Below, piece by piece: positions 10,101-17,012 of a stretch of DNA of 17,976 nt. The position numbers and the translations under genes were made by a program. Numbering within the stretch: position 1 is the stretch's first letter; each line of letters opens with the position of its first letter. This DNA is from an uncultured Bacteroidota bacterium (GTDB lineage: Bacteria; Bacteroidota; Bacteroidia; NS11-12g; UBA955): positions 1 to 17,976 of the forward strand of contig CAIRMY010000108.1 in NCBI GenBank assembly GCA_903879775.1, given 5' to 3'. The notes under the pieces were generated by a model. It searched no databases. It had not been told where the DNA came from and saw only the letters and a list, made by a program, of their open reading frames with translations.

Positions 10101-10177
10101 CTCCAAATCAAGAATGTTAAAATGAATGATATCCAGCTAGCGAACTTGTGTTTGATATTTAAATTTCCAGCTATCAT
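4112..10177 (-). CDS. Giant T9SS-secreted surface protein: SprB repeats, HYR-like repeats, TSP3 calcium repeats, type B sorting domain
   Basis: A protein of 2021 aa. Residues 1-31 form a signal peptide (hydrophobic ISFILTFLIW, cleavage near ISA/GQP). Residues about 35-655 are eight SprB-type repeats of about 78 aa, of the form CFGxxNGxxxxxxxGGxxPYxxxW. Residues about 659-1300 are eight HYR-like Ig-fold repeats of about 80 aa, each starting DT(V/I)xP and carrying a DNC...FxC cysteine pair and a D.SGN motif. Residues 1302-1919 are a very Asp-rich stalk with 17 xDSDxDxxxDxxE thrombospondin type 3-like units, expected to bind calcium. Residues 1920-2021 are a type B C-terminal domain (VFTPNNDGVND, VVFNQWGQVVF, NNWGG, LPEGIYFYVLD). 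No enzyme domain is visible. Its ATG overlaps the upstream PKD gene stop (ATGA) and its stop overlaps the PorP/SprF start. Likely a surface adhesin or gliding-related filament; the ligand is unknown. Confidence 0.95.
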   Translation of the reverse strand: MIAGNLNIKHKFASWISFILTFLIWSDGISAGQPKLSVLSKSGVTCSNANDGKVELKVTSGKSPFLFKISGQSYQSSKKFDSLAPGNYSFVVMDDDNELDSISVNIADANKFVLTSTLVQPRCNNSANGSIALSLTGGVGGYSYQWSNSAGYASNSKNISGLVTGSYKVEISDGNGCNFDTTYNVSSVNFLSAKVSKGDIKCFGNSDGLAKLNIVSSIGLFQIAWTGPNNYTSSSFIISNLSQGVYNVIVTDTANCTVSASVSINMPAQLSITIKSVKDALCYGTANGTVVTEVNGGRKPYTFSWSGPNSYVSSNQNIYDAPYGLLQVSITDSSGCSANNQAFISEPSQLVASSKITDVTCFGLSNGKIEQTVSGGSKPYSFSWVSGIKTKDLTKISSGNYTVIISDSNGCFLSKTYSVSAPQNLELAYVSTNVKCHTQKNGSFTLFGSGGTFPWTYSVNGPSAYSSTSVTNKNLGAGNYKVKLTDAKGCKDSQIIVISQPLAISVGKKVIQPTCFGLKGSLSLNVNGGTSPYSYEWLDNSGALYAATQNVVSADIGNYTFTVIDANQCSYSDTVNVYQPSQLNLSLKSKVNPVCFADSTGQIKLTTNGGIKPYSFQLNATPFQSDSSYNKLIKGVYSISVRDKNYCSDTINYYLKYLDTVKPSMSLKKPTIYLSNSGSVSVQLTQLDSGITDNCEVSSISISKTTFNCSQLGSNLITVTASDLSGNTIVKNTTITVKDTVKPVIVSQSANVYLNTSGFASLTTSTVNKGSYDNCKLDSVTINKSTFNCTNLGVNQIVLRVKDNSGNQSLQYVTVNVLDTVKPIINYKNVNCYLNSSGIGKISEQDVNNGSYDNCAIVSYSLSQQVFDCNEMGANFITFSIKDKAGNLTSQSVKVTVIDTINPVIKIKNVSLYLNQYGYSVLSPSDLDDGSFDNCKIASKSISKSVFTCGNLGSNIIVYTVSDPSGNSSQVNVSLTVYDTIKPTNKTRNTSVYLDNNGFAVLSLYDVDNGSFDNCGISKYALSRDRFYCYELGKKSVSFTTSDQSGNTTVNSVDITVLDTVRPIIKTANKNIYLDKSGQFSIDASYFDNGSYDNCGIKTRTLSQYNFNCTDVGNKLLLYSITDTSGNSAIAIVNVKVFDTISPIVIAQNKTVYLDSLGKVKLSKDVFASLCSDNCEIQNLYLTDSIFDCSKIGTRIVSLVALDKSGNLSAQQFSVIVKDTIRPKILVKDAVIYIDTAGFANLTAKDFVVSAQDNCTIKAINFTQSQFTNLEIGENWIEASIVDGVGNKSANQWVKVIVELGDADKDSIPDYVERALDFDQDGVPNYLDKDSDNDGVLDLDENDGLDILLDLDRDGYANVYDLDSDNDRILDIIENNGYDPDRNGRVGLGKVSVAFNGVPVLANNASGYLLVFTDSDLFPDYKDLDSDGDLISDKVENGPTDQPLDFDNDGTLDFRDLDSDNDLISDSIETNKDFDEDGKPNYIDYDSDADGILDKIESSFDYDNDGLGSWLDLDSDNDNILDEVETSADLDKDGSGNWIDKDADNDKIPDLFETNLDFDNDRIPDFLDTDSDGDGISDEVEGQPFVSNTPADTDADGQFDFKDIDSDNDGILDEIEGRPNPSLPDSDDDGTPDFRDEDSDQDGVLDLYEGLKDTDNDGILDAIDKDSDEDGIPDKIETYSDSDGDGIPNSLDLDSDNDGVNDVRECGYNDVSGKGMVINLDSCITSDVDGDGLFNFIDTDSDGDGISDLVESGKLFSDKNFDGRVDGIDTDLDGIQDEADDLTGKFGDAYDQNQVDSDGDGTRDFEDFDSDNDKISDEIEKNIDLDYDYIPNYLDQDSDQDNIQDSIETANDFDLDGLGNWLDFDSDNDNIADSTELNFDFDGDGSPNYLDLDSDGDEVSDEIEGSVDSDRNSYKDFLDCQTFVPEVFTPNNDGVNDVLKIKGLVNFPNASIVVFNQWGQVVFKSNGPYQNNWGGINTEGSNFANNVVLPEGIYFYVLDHNQSNSTNYNRPQSKGNFYIKP
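4115..4420 (-). other. Type B T9SS C-terminal sorting domain (gliding-motility-associated family)
   Basis: The last 102 residues of the 2021-aa protein. Visible signature: VFTPNNDGVNDVLKIKG, IVVFNQWGQVVFKS, WGG, LPEGIYFYVLD, and a final basic-aromatic strand GNFYIKP. This matches the type B class (TIGR04131-like), which in known cases needs a PorP/SprF partner, and differs from the shorter type A class. Confidence 0.93.
4421..6274 (-). repeat. Thrombospondin type 3-like Asp-rich calcium stalk, 17 units
   Basis: Residues 1302-1919 alternate DxDxDGxxNYxD and DSDxDGxxDExE loops; I count 17 of the second kind. This pattern is typical of calcium-binding TSP3 repeats, which stiffen when calcium is bound. 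The array is broken by longer inserts: one near 5930-6060 containing GLGKVSVAFNGVPVLANNASG, one near 5020-5080 holding the only Cys pair of the stalk (RECGYND and LDSCITSD), and one near 4800-4920. The next Cys, residue 1920, marks the start of the sorting domain. Confidence 0.9.
6275..8203 (-). repeat. Eight HYR-like (Ig-fold) protein repeats
   Basis: Eight copies of about 80 residues (residues about 659-1300). Each begins DTVKP or a variant (DTINP, DTIKP, DTVRP, DTISP, DTIRP), continues with YL..SG, then GSYDNC, F.C..LG and D.SGN. Two Cys per copy in fixed positions suggest one disulfide each. Copy 7 has an extra Cys (LCSDNC) and copy 8 lacks the second Cys (FTNLEIG in place of FxCxxLG). 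Confidence 0.85.
8213..10075 (-). repeat. Eight SprB-type protein repeats
   Basis: Eight copies of about 78 residues (residues about 35-655). Diagnostic starts include TCSNANDG, RCNNSANG, KCFGNSDG, LCYGTANG, TCFGLSNG, KCHTQKNG, TCFGLKGS and VCFADSTG, each followed by a GG-x2-PYS.. core (degenerate in copies 1 and 3). Copies are well diverged at both protein and DNA level, which suggests old duplications under selection. These repeats occur in SprB, the gliding adhesin of flavobacteria. Confidence 0.88.
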
Positions 10178-13100
10178 CGAACTAAACTAATTTTTTTAGT
10201 GAAATTAAATTGTTTATTGTATATATCTTGAACCCTCACAATGGTTTCGTAACTACCTGAAGGCAATTCATTCCCTTCATTCATCATTTTGCCATTCCAT
10301 GCATTCTTAATGTCGGTGGTTTCAAAAACTTTTATCCCGTTTTGATCATAAATAGTCATGATGAAATTCTTGATCGAATGAAAATGACCGACAACGTTAT
10401 AATCATCGTTCAAATTATCTAAATTAGGACTAAATGCCGAAGGGAAAAGCAAATTAAAATCGGGCCAAACTCGAACCGTTTTCATAGAAGTGTCGCTGCA
10501 ACCATCAGCTGATGTTACAACAAGTTGCACATTGAAATTACCCGTGTCGGCGAAACCATTTTTGGGTGAACTTTCATAACTCATTGAATTAGCAGCATCG
10601 CCAAAACTCCATTCATATGCAGCTGCATTATCACTAGAATCCATAAATTGAATTGTATCTTGTAAAATCGTAGCTCTTTGAGTTTGCGTCAAAATACGTG
10701 CAACAGGATTTGGAAAAACAATTGTTGAATCTCTAAATTTAGATTGACAACCTTTATCAGATTTTAGTGTTAGATTGATATAATATTTCCCAGGATAAGC
10801 ATATTTATGATCAGGAGCAGAATCAACTGTATTTCTACCATCACCTAAATTCCATTCATATGTTCTTATATTGCCCGAAGAGATAGTCGCATTTGATTTA
10901 ATTTTAGAGAACGTATTTTGACAAACATTTGCAATATCAATGTTTGCAGAAGCAAAAGGATTTACAGTTACATAAGTTGTTGCAGTATCAATACAAGATG
11001 AGTCATTTTCCACAATTAATTCGACAAGTTGTTTTCCAGAATATTCAAAAACAACTTCCTGAGTGGAACCAGTTCTTAAATCAAGAAAAGGTCCATCATG
11101 GAAAATCCAACTCTCATCAGGTACAGAATTTCCTGATGATAAATTGGTAAAATTAAATCTGTTATTTTCCAAACATTGTTCAATTTTATCTGACAAAATT
11201 TTGGCAAATGGCGCTTCATTCACAATAGCCTTCGTTCTTGCAGTATCGCTGCAACCAAAATCTGTAAATAAAATATATTTTATATTGTACTTACCTGGAT
11301 ATCCAAATGTGTATTTTAATGTATCAATATTTTGAATTGTTTGCTTTTCAACTTCCCATTTACTTAACACAATATTGGGAGCAACTGAATTTGCAATAAA
11401 TTCAAAATGTTGATCATTCTGGCAATATGAAACCCCAGATTGTATATAAGCAGCTTTAGGCATTGGCACAACCCTCACATAGCCAGAACTTTTATCTTGA
11501 CACAAATTTTCAGTAGTGGTAATGAGTTCAACCCGAAATAACCCAGTATCGTAATATTCATATGTGACTGGTTTCACCGTTAACACTGTATCAATGGTGC
11601 CATCACCATAGTTCCAAGATAAAATAGCAAAATTTTCACCTTCTAGACGAGATAAATTACCAAATGTAAATTTATTTCCCTTTAAACATTGAATGGTATC
11701 AAATAGTTGAATTTGTGATTTACCCTGAGGGAATACAGTCACAGTTTTTGTTAATGAATCTGCACAACCTTCCGATGTTACAGCATAAAGCGTAATTGAT
11801 TTCTTACCATCAGATGAAAACGACTTATCGGTTTTATTTACATAATAAACTTCTCCATCAGAAAATCTCCAAGTAAAATTAACCTGCTCAGTACCGCTAT
11901 ATGTTGTTGAATTATCAGTTTTAAAATTATTGTCAATGAAACAACTTGAATTCTGATTTAACGTAAATGCAACCACAGGTTGATTGGTAACTTTAATAAA
12001 TTTAGAGATTGTATCTGAACAATTAAAATTTGAGTTCATTGTAAGTAAAACTCTATAAATACCGGAATTCGTATAGCCATGTCTTCCAATAAAACTTGAT
12101 TGGATAACATTGTCACCAAAATTCCAATTGGCCATCAACAAACCATCTGAAATTTTCGAATTGTTCATAAACACAAAATCATTCCCATTCTTACATTGAA
12201 TTGAATCGTTCACATAGAAAGATGCTTTAGGATTTGGCTTAACACTTAAAGGCAATGTTGCAGAATCTTTACACCCTAAATTACTTGTTGCAATTAATTT
12301 TACAACTTTGCTTGAAGGATATTTATACCCATGCTTTGCATTGAAGACGTTGCTATTGCTGGTATCTCCAAAATTCCAAATATAATTTAATGTACCCGAA
12401 CTGATGAGTGAATTATTTACAAATTGAAAATAATTACCCTTGAGGCACTGCATTTGGCTATTGACACTAAATTTAGCGTTAGGTTGAGCAAAAACCTTCA
12501 CAAGTTTTCTAATTGAATCGGAACAACCTAAGGCGCTTTTTGCCACTAACTTAATAAAATAATTTCCCTCTGTTATGTAATTAATAATGGGACTGGTACC
12601 GCTTGATTTCTGCGAATTGCCAAAATCCCAATTGTAATACAAAGTACCAGAAGAAATGGTTGAAGTATTTGTCAGTTTAAATTCATTATTCCTTAAACAT
12701 TTCACACTATCAGATAAATTGAAAGAAACCACTGGATTGGGATTCACAGAAACAACCTTTTTCACACTATCGATACAAAAATTAGATGAATTAGCATACA
12801 TTGTAACCGTGTAGGTGTTTGTTGAAGTGTAGCTCCATGTTGGATTTTTGGCAACATCTGACTTGCCATTTCCAAATTTCCATCCATATGACAATGTTCC
12901 ACCACCAACGGCAATTGTGCTCAAATTGGTTGCTGAAAATGAATTGGCAGCTAAGCATTGAGAATTGGATGATAATGAAAAGGATGGCTGTGGTTGAGCA
13001 TGTATTTTAACAGTAGTGAAAACACTATCTGCACAATTATTATTTGTGGTTGTAATCAATTTAACCAAATAAACCCCTGAAAAAGAAAACGATTTTTGTA

Positions 13101-16100
13101 CATTTTTTCCTGTATCAGTCGACACATTCCCATATCTCCATTTATGCTGCATCGATGAACCATCAGCATTCGTTGATTGAGCTTCGAAAGAAAATAAATT
13201 ATTGTGTAAACATTTTGCACTATCAGATTTTGAAAATGATACCTGAGGTTGAGAATATACATTAACCAACTTAATCATTGAATCAACACATCCATTATCG
13301 GAAGTGCTCAATAATTTAACGTTATAATTGCCGAATGTTGTATAAGTTTTGGTTGGTGAGTTGACCCCGCTACCCAATCCATCGCCAAACGACCAAGTAT
13401 AGCTATTGTTACCTACATTTATATAACTATTGTTACTGAATTTAAATACATTGTTACTCAAACATTGTTTAGCGTTTGAAATCGAAAAATCAGCTATTGG
13501 ACTTGCATAAACTTGAACCGATTTGATCATTGAATCACTGCATCCATTTGATGTTTTAGCAATCAATTTCACCGAATAAGATTTAACGGTATTGAAAAGT
13601 TTACTCGCATTTAATGAGTTAGCAAAAACAGTATCTGAATATTTCCATATATAATTTAATGAACCTCCTAAATATCCAACTGTTGTATTATTGGTAAATT
13701 GGAAGTTTTGACCCTTGATACATTGTGCGTTCTTGTTGACACTAAAATCAACAATAGGATCTGGATAAACTTGAACTTTTTGAGTGAAACTATCAATACA
13801 ACCTATATTATTTGTAGCCGTTAATTTGATATAATAAGCACCGGCGTTGTTAAAACTCTTAACCACATTCTCGGAGCTTGAAATTGTTCCGTCTCCTAAA
13901 TCCCATTTGTATACCAACCCTTTACCATTCAAAGCTTGAGTTATATTGGTTAATTTAAATGTATCCGTATTATTACATTGATTTCTCGGCTTTGTAAATT
14001 GATATGAAACTAAAGGATTTGCTGTGACCAGAACAGGTATAATCAAGCTATCAAGACAGCCAAATTGACTAATTGTTTTTAGCTTAACATTGTAATTTCC
14101 ATATTGACCGTAAGAAATATTTGGATGCGCACTACCAGAACTATTTGCATCGCCAAAATTCCATTGAAACACTAAACTTCCACCACCGTTCACAATTGAA
14201 CTTTGATTGTAAAATTGGAAGGAATTTCCAACAAAACATTGAGTATCGTTATTCATTGAGAAACTTGCTTTGGGCTTAGGCATTAACTTAATAGATTTTT
14301 CAACCGAATCAATACAGCCAAAAGTTGTTGTGGCATATAATTTTGTTTTAATGGTTCCAGTTGTAGAATATTTTTTTGTAATTGTGGAACTATTAGAAAC
14401 ACTTCCATCACCAAAATCCCAAGATAATTTAATTACACCACCACCAGATTTAATCTTTGATGAATCTGTATATACAAATTGATTGTTGTTTACACATTGT
14501 GTTGAATTGTTTATGCCAAAATTTGCAACTGGTTGCGGAATAACCTGCACCAATGAATATGCAGTATCTGCACATCCATTTGAATTTGATGCAACAAAGC
14601 GAATATTCTTCTGTCCATCTTTTGAATAATTTTTTGAGGGATTTGCAAGCGTTGAAATTGTAGAATCGCCGAAATTCCAATAGTAATTTAATGTTGGACT
14701 TATTGAATTAGAAATACTCCGATCTGAAAAGTTGAAATTATTTCCAGATAAACATTGAGTATTGTTATCAATTGTGAAATCTGCAGTTGGTGTAGGATAA
14801 ACTGAAACAGTAGAAATCGCACTATCAAGGCAACCATATTGGTTAACAGTCGTTAAAATAACATTGAAGTTTCCAGTGCTATTATAGCTATGTTTTACTT
14901 TTGTGAACAAAGAAGTTGGAACATATGTAGTATCATAACCATCCGCAAATTTCCAAGTAACTTTTTTAGTTATCGAACCTGCTGCTTTTGTTGAATCTGT
15001 AAAACTAAATTGATTTCCCTTGAAACATTTACCATTGCTAGAACTTGCTAATCTTGCGGGAGCGGCTGCAAAGAGCTTTACCCTTATTGTATCAAAATCA
15101 CTACAATTCAACGCGCCTACTTTTGTGGTCAATTGAATTTCCTTCGATCCACCTGATGTGAATTTTTTATTCACCACTGAATCTGAACTTGTTGTGCCAT
15201 CAGGGAATTTCCACTTGAATTCATTAATTTTTTCAGAATTTGATGAAACCCCTTTTAAAACTAAAAACTTATTGACGCATGAATCTGATGTAACTCGAGA
15301 AATATTAATTTTGGGTTTTCCTTGAACAGTTAACTTAACAGTGGTAGAATCAAAACATCCAAAAGGAGAAACCAATTTCATTCCAATGTAATAAACTCCA
15401 GCGCTATTTTGAGTGTAATTAATTATCGTATCATTACCCAACAAGGTATTTCCTTCATACCAAAAAACAGAATCCAATTCTTGACCTACGATTCCTTTGC
15501 GCTGTAAATTAAAACTCGATAAATCACCTTCACATTTTCCGGTTGTATTTGTCAGTATACTCGCTTGTGGATTATCATTCACTGTTACGAAAGAAGATGC
15601 TGTATCAATACATCCAAATTTTGTTTCTACACTGCTGTAAATATTGAAAACGCCAACATCTGACAATGAAAATTTGACATTGCCCGAACTTGGTTGCTTG
15701 TAAAAAGTATCAATATGACTCAATGATTCTACAAAATACTTTGTCAGGCTTATCGAATCTTTGACATCCGCTTCCGAGCTGTCAATAATTTCAAATCTGT
15801 TTCCGGATAAACACAATGTAGAATCTGCAAATGTGAAAATAGACTTAGGTAAATCAGCAAAATAAACGTTTATCACCGTGTCATATTCACAACCAGAATC
15901 ACTTTCAACAAAATAGGCAATTGTATGATCTCCCTTTCCAAACAACTCACGATTGAATATTCCCGCGACTGCAGAAATAGTATCATAGTTGTCAATAATC
16001 CAATACTCTTTACTAATAACACCTGCCTGATTGTTTGTTATAAAATAAACACTGTCTACGAGCGATTTTATATAATTTGAAGAATCAATTGCATTTGGTA

Positions 16101-16896
16101 TAAAACATGCTTGATGCTTTGAAAGCAAACTTACATGAGCCATTGGAGATGGATTTATTTTAACTTTCAATGTTGTATCAAACTTACAGCCGTTAAATGA
16201 TTCTAACTCTAATTGAATATTGATTGAATCAGAATCCGTTGGGAAAGAATAAACAACCTCTTGATCGTTGGAGATTTTATATCCACCCAAATTCCAATTT
16301 CTTGCAATCAAAGGTGAAGAAATACTATCGTATTGTGTACTATCAATAAATTTAAATTGATTTCCCGAAAAACATTGTTCAACAGAACCTATCAAATCGA
16401 TTTTAGGTTTGAGATTTGTTAAAATAATATTTTGAGTAAATGAATCTCTGCACAAACTATCATTTTGTGCAACTAATTTAATTTCATATTGACCTGAAGC
16501 AGAGAAAATTCGATTCAAATCTGTTGTGATTGCCTCTTGTGTATTTTGAATATACCATTCGAATGACAAATTCTGACCTGTTGAATCAGTACTTTCATTT
16601 TTAAACTCAAAAGAATTTCCATTCAAACATTGAGTATCATTGTTGATTGAAAATTTTACAATCAATGAATCACATCCAAAACCAGAGTAAGCACTGTTCT
16701 GAGCATTGGAAATCAAGGAATGTGTGTGATGATTGAAAAATACCATTTTATTGGTATTTTTTGCAATCAACGAGTTAGACGTTGAAAAAAATGATAAAAA
16801 TAGAAAAAATAACAATGATGATAACCGCCGAAAATTGCGACTAACACATTGATTCACTTGGACTTTGTATTTAAAAAATCGAATTTCTTTCGACAT
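10174..16896 (-). CDS. Giant T9SS-secreted PKD-repeat surface protein with type B sorting domain
   Basis: A protein of 2240 aa. The signal peptide has an unusually long basic n-region of about 24 residues, then LSSLLFFLFLSFF, with cleavage near LIA/KNT (residue 45). Residues about 76-2144 hold 24 PKD-like beta-sandwich repeats of about 86 aa, of the form QCLxxNxFxFxNxS, LxYxWxFGDG, YxxxGxYxVKL, GCxDS and VxVxPxPxaxF. The best matches to the WNFGDG core lie in copies 7-20; the first six and last few are more diverged. Nearly every copy has two Cys (QC and GC), probably a disulfide. Residues 2145-2240 are a type B sorting domain (FPSAFSPNLDNLNDDYNV, IYDQNGIKVFET, WNG, LPSGSYETIVRV). No catalytic domain is seen. 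It is first in the operon, so its leader carries the promoter region. Likely a long adhesin or cell-surface filament; the binding target is unknown. Confidence 0.95.
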   Translation of the reverse strand: MSKEIRFFKYKVQVNQCVSRNFRRLSSLLFFLFLSFFSTSNSLIAKNTNKMVFFNHHTHSLISNAQNSAYSGFGCDSLIVKFSINNDTQCLNGNSFEFKNESTDSTGQNLSFEWYIQNTQEAITTDLNRIFSASGQYEIKLVAQNDSLCRDSFTQNIILTNLKPKIDLIGSVEQCFSGNQFKFIDSTQYDSISSPLIARNWNLGGYKISNDQEVVYSFPTDSDSINIQLELESFNGCKFDTTLKVKINPSPMAHVSLLSKHQACFIPNAIDSSNYIKSLVDSVYFITNNQAGVISKEYWIIDNYDTISAVAGIFNRELFGKGDHTIAYFVESDSGCEYDTVINVYFADLPKSIFTFADSTLCLSGNRFEIIDSSEADVKDSISLTKYFVESLSHIDTFYKQPSSGNVKFSLSDVGVFNIYSSVETKFGCIDTASSFVTVNDNPQASILTNTTGKCEGDLSSFNLQRKGIVGQELDSVFWYEGNTLLGNDTIINYTQNSAGVYYIGMKLVSPFGCFDSTTVKLTVQGKPKINISRVTSDSCVNKFLVLKGVSSNSEKINEFKWKFPDGTTSSDSVVNKKFTSGGSKEIQLTTKVGALNCSDFDTIRVKLFAAAPARLASSSNGKCFKGNQFSFTDSTKAAGSITKKVTWKFADGYDTTYVPTSLFTKVKHSYNSTGNFNVILTTVNQYGCLDSAISTVSVYPTPTADFTIDNNTQCLSGNNFNFSDRSISNSISPTLNYYWNFGDSTISTLANPSKNYSKDGQKNIRFVASNSNGCADTAYSLVQVIPQPVANFGINNSTQCVNNNQFVYTDSSKIKSGGGVIKLSWDFGDGSVSNSSTITKKYSTTGTIKTKLYATTTFGCIDSVEKSIKLMPKPKASFSMNNDTQCFVGNSFQFYNQSSIVNGGGSLVFQWNFGDANSSGSAHPNISYGQYGNYNVKLKTISQFGCLDSLIIPVLVTANPLVSYQFTKPRNQCNNTDTFKLTNITQALNGKGLVYKWDLGDGTISSSENVVKSFNNAGAYYIKLTATNNIGCIDSFTQKVQVYPDPIVDFSVNKNAQCIKGQNFQFTNNTTVGYLGGSLNYIWKYSDTVFANSLNASKLFNTVKSYSVKLIAKTSNGCSDSMIKSVQVYASPIADFSISNAKQCLSNNVFKFSNNSYINVGNNSYTWSFGDGLGSGVNSPTKTYTTFGNYNVKLLSTSDNGCVDSMIKLVNVYSQPQVSFSKSDSAKCLHNNLFSFEAQSTNADGSSMQHKWRYGNVSTDTGKNVQKSFSFSGVYLVKLITTTNNNCADSVFTTVKIHAQPQPSFSLSSNSQCLAANSFSATNLSTIAVGGGTLSYGWKFGNGKSDVAKNPTWSYTSTNTYTVTMYANSSNFCIDSVKKVVSVNPNPVVSFNLSDSVKCLRNNEFKLTNTSTISSGTLYYNWDFGNSQKSSGTSPIINYITEGNYFIKLVAKSALGCSDSIRKLVKVFAQPNAKFSVNSQMQCLKGNYFQFVNNSLISSGTLNYIWNFGDTSNSNVFNAKHGYKYPSSKVVKLIATSNLGCKDSATLPLSVKPNPKASFYVNDSIQCKNGNDFVFMNNSKISDGLLMANWNFGDNVIQSSFIGRHGYTNSGIYRVLLTMNSNFNCSDTISKFIKVTNQPVVAFTLNQNSSCFIDNNFKTDNSTTYSGTEQVNFTWRFSDGEVYYVNKTDKSFSSDGKKSITLYAVTSEGCADSLTKTVTVFPQGKSQIQLFDTIQCLKGNKFTFGNLSRLEGENFAILSWNYGDGTIDTVLTVKPVTYEYYDTGLFRVELITTTENLCQDKSSGYVRVVPMPKAAYIQSGVSYCQNDQHFEFIANSVAPNIVLSKWEVEKQTIQNIDTLKYTFGYPGKYNIKYILFTDFGCSDTARTKAIVNEAPFAKILSDKIEQCLENNRFNFTNLSSGNSVPDESWIFHDGPFLDLRTGSTQEVVFEYSGKQLVELIVENDSSCIDTATTYVTVNPFASANIDIANVCQNTFSKIKSNATISSGNIRTYEWNLGDGRNTVDSAPDHKYAYPGKYYINLTLKSDKGCQSKFRDSTIVFPNPVARILTQTQRATILQDTIQFMDSSDNAAAYEWSFGDAANSMSYESSPKNGFADTGNFNVQLVVTSADGCSDTSMKTVRVWPDFNLLFPSAFSPNLDNLNDDYNVVGHFHSIKNFIMTIYDQNGIKVFETTDIKNAWNGKMMNEGNELPSGSYETIVRVQDIYNKQFNFTKKISLVR
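10177..10464 (-). other. Type B T9SS C-terminal sorting domain of the PKD protein
   Basis: The last 96 residues, from PDFNLLFPSAFSPN to KKISLVR. It keeps the family layout (F-P-x-AFSPN, a DxLND turn, IYDQNG, WNG, LPSGSY) but differs clearly from the sorting domain of the neighbouring 2021-aa protein, for instance NLDNLNDDYNV against NNDGVNDVLKI. Confidence 0.88.
10465..16671 (-). repeat. 24 PKD-like protein repeats
   Basis: I count 24 copies by their first-strand signatures, from FSINNDTQCLNGNSF (copy 1) to RILTQTQRATILQDTIQF (copy 24). Copies 2-6 and 19-23 are more variable, and copies 8-18 are the most alike (for example DFTIDNNTQCLSGNNF and NFGINNSTQCVNNNQF), suggesting more recent expansion in the middle. 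Copy 24 lacks the first Cys. Boundaries of the diverged copies are approximate. Confidence 0.85.
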
Positions 16897-17012
16897 TGAA
16901 TGACAATTTTACAAAAAAAAATCGAAGTATTTCTACTTTTGATGTTAAATCTAATTCATAAATATTTATTTTTTTAATAGAGTAATGTTTAAGTTTGTAT
17001 GAAAATTAAAAT
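16897..17012. promoter_or_regulatory. Divergent AT-rich intergenic region
   Basis: These 116 bases separate the minus-strand adhesin operon from the plus-strand PorP/SprF gene and must hold the promoters of both unless they are read from outside. The region is nearly all A/T, with a run of nine A at 16913-16921 (nine T on the operon strand, 17-25 bases before its ATG). For the operon strand I find only partial -7 matches (TAAAATTG at 16911-16904 and TAGATTTA at 16953-16946), neither with a matching -33 element, so I do not place that promoter. Confidence 0.6.
16990..16997 (+). promoter_or_regulatory. Candidate Bacteroidota -7 promoter element
   Basis: TAAGTTTG matches the Bacteroidota -7 consensus TAnnTTTG exactly and lies 15 bases before the ATG at 17013, giving a short leader. 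The expected -33 TTTG is not clear; the sequence 19-20 bases upstream is only T-rich. Confidence 0.4.

Noticed and set aside
13056..13262. Overlapping minus-strand frame of 68 codons within the PKD gene
   Set aside because: It is in a different frame from the intact PKD array and has no recognisable features.
4112..16896. Possible frameshift or gene fusion in the giant genes
   Set aside because: Both frames are continuous from signal peptide to sorting domain with regular repeat spacing, so they look intact.
16897..17012. A full promoter for the minus-strand operon
   Set aside because: Only partial -7 matches occur and no -33 TTTG sits at the expected spacing, so a call would not be supported.
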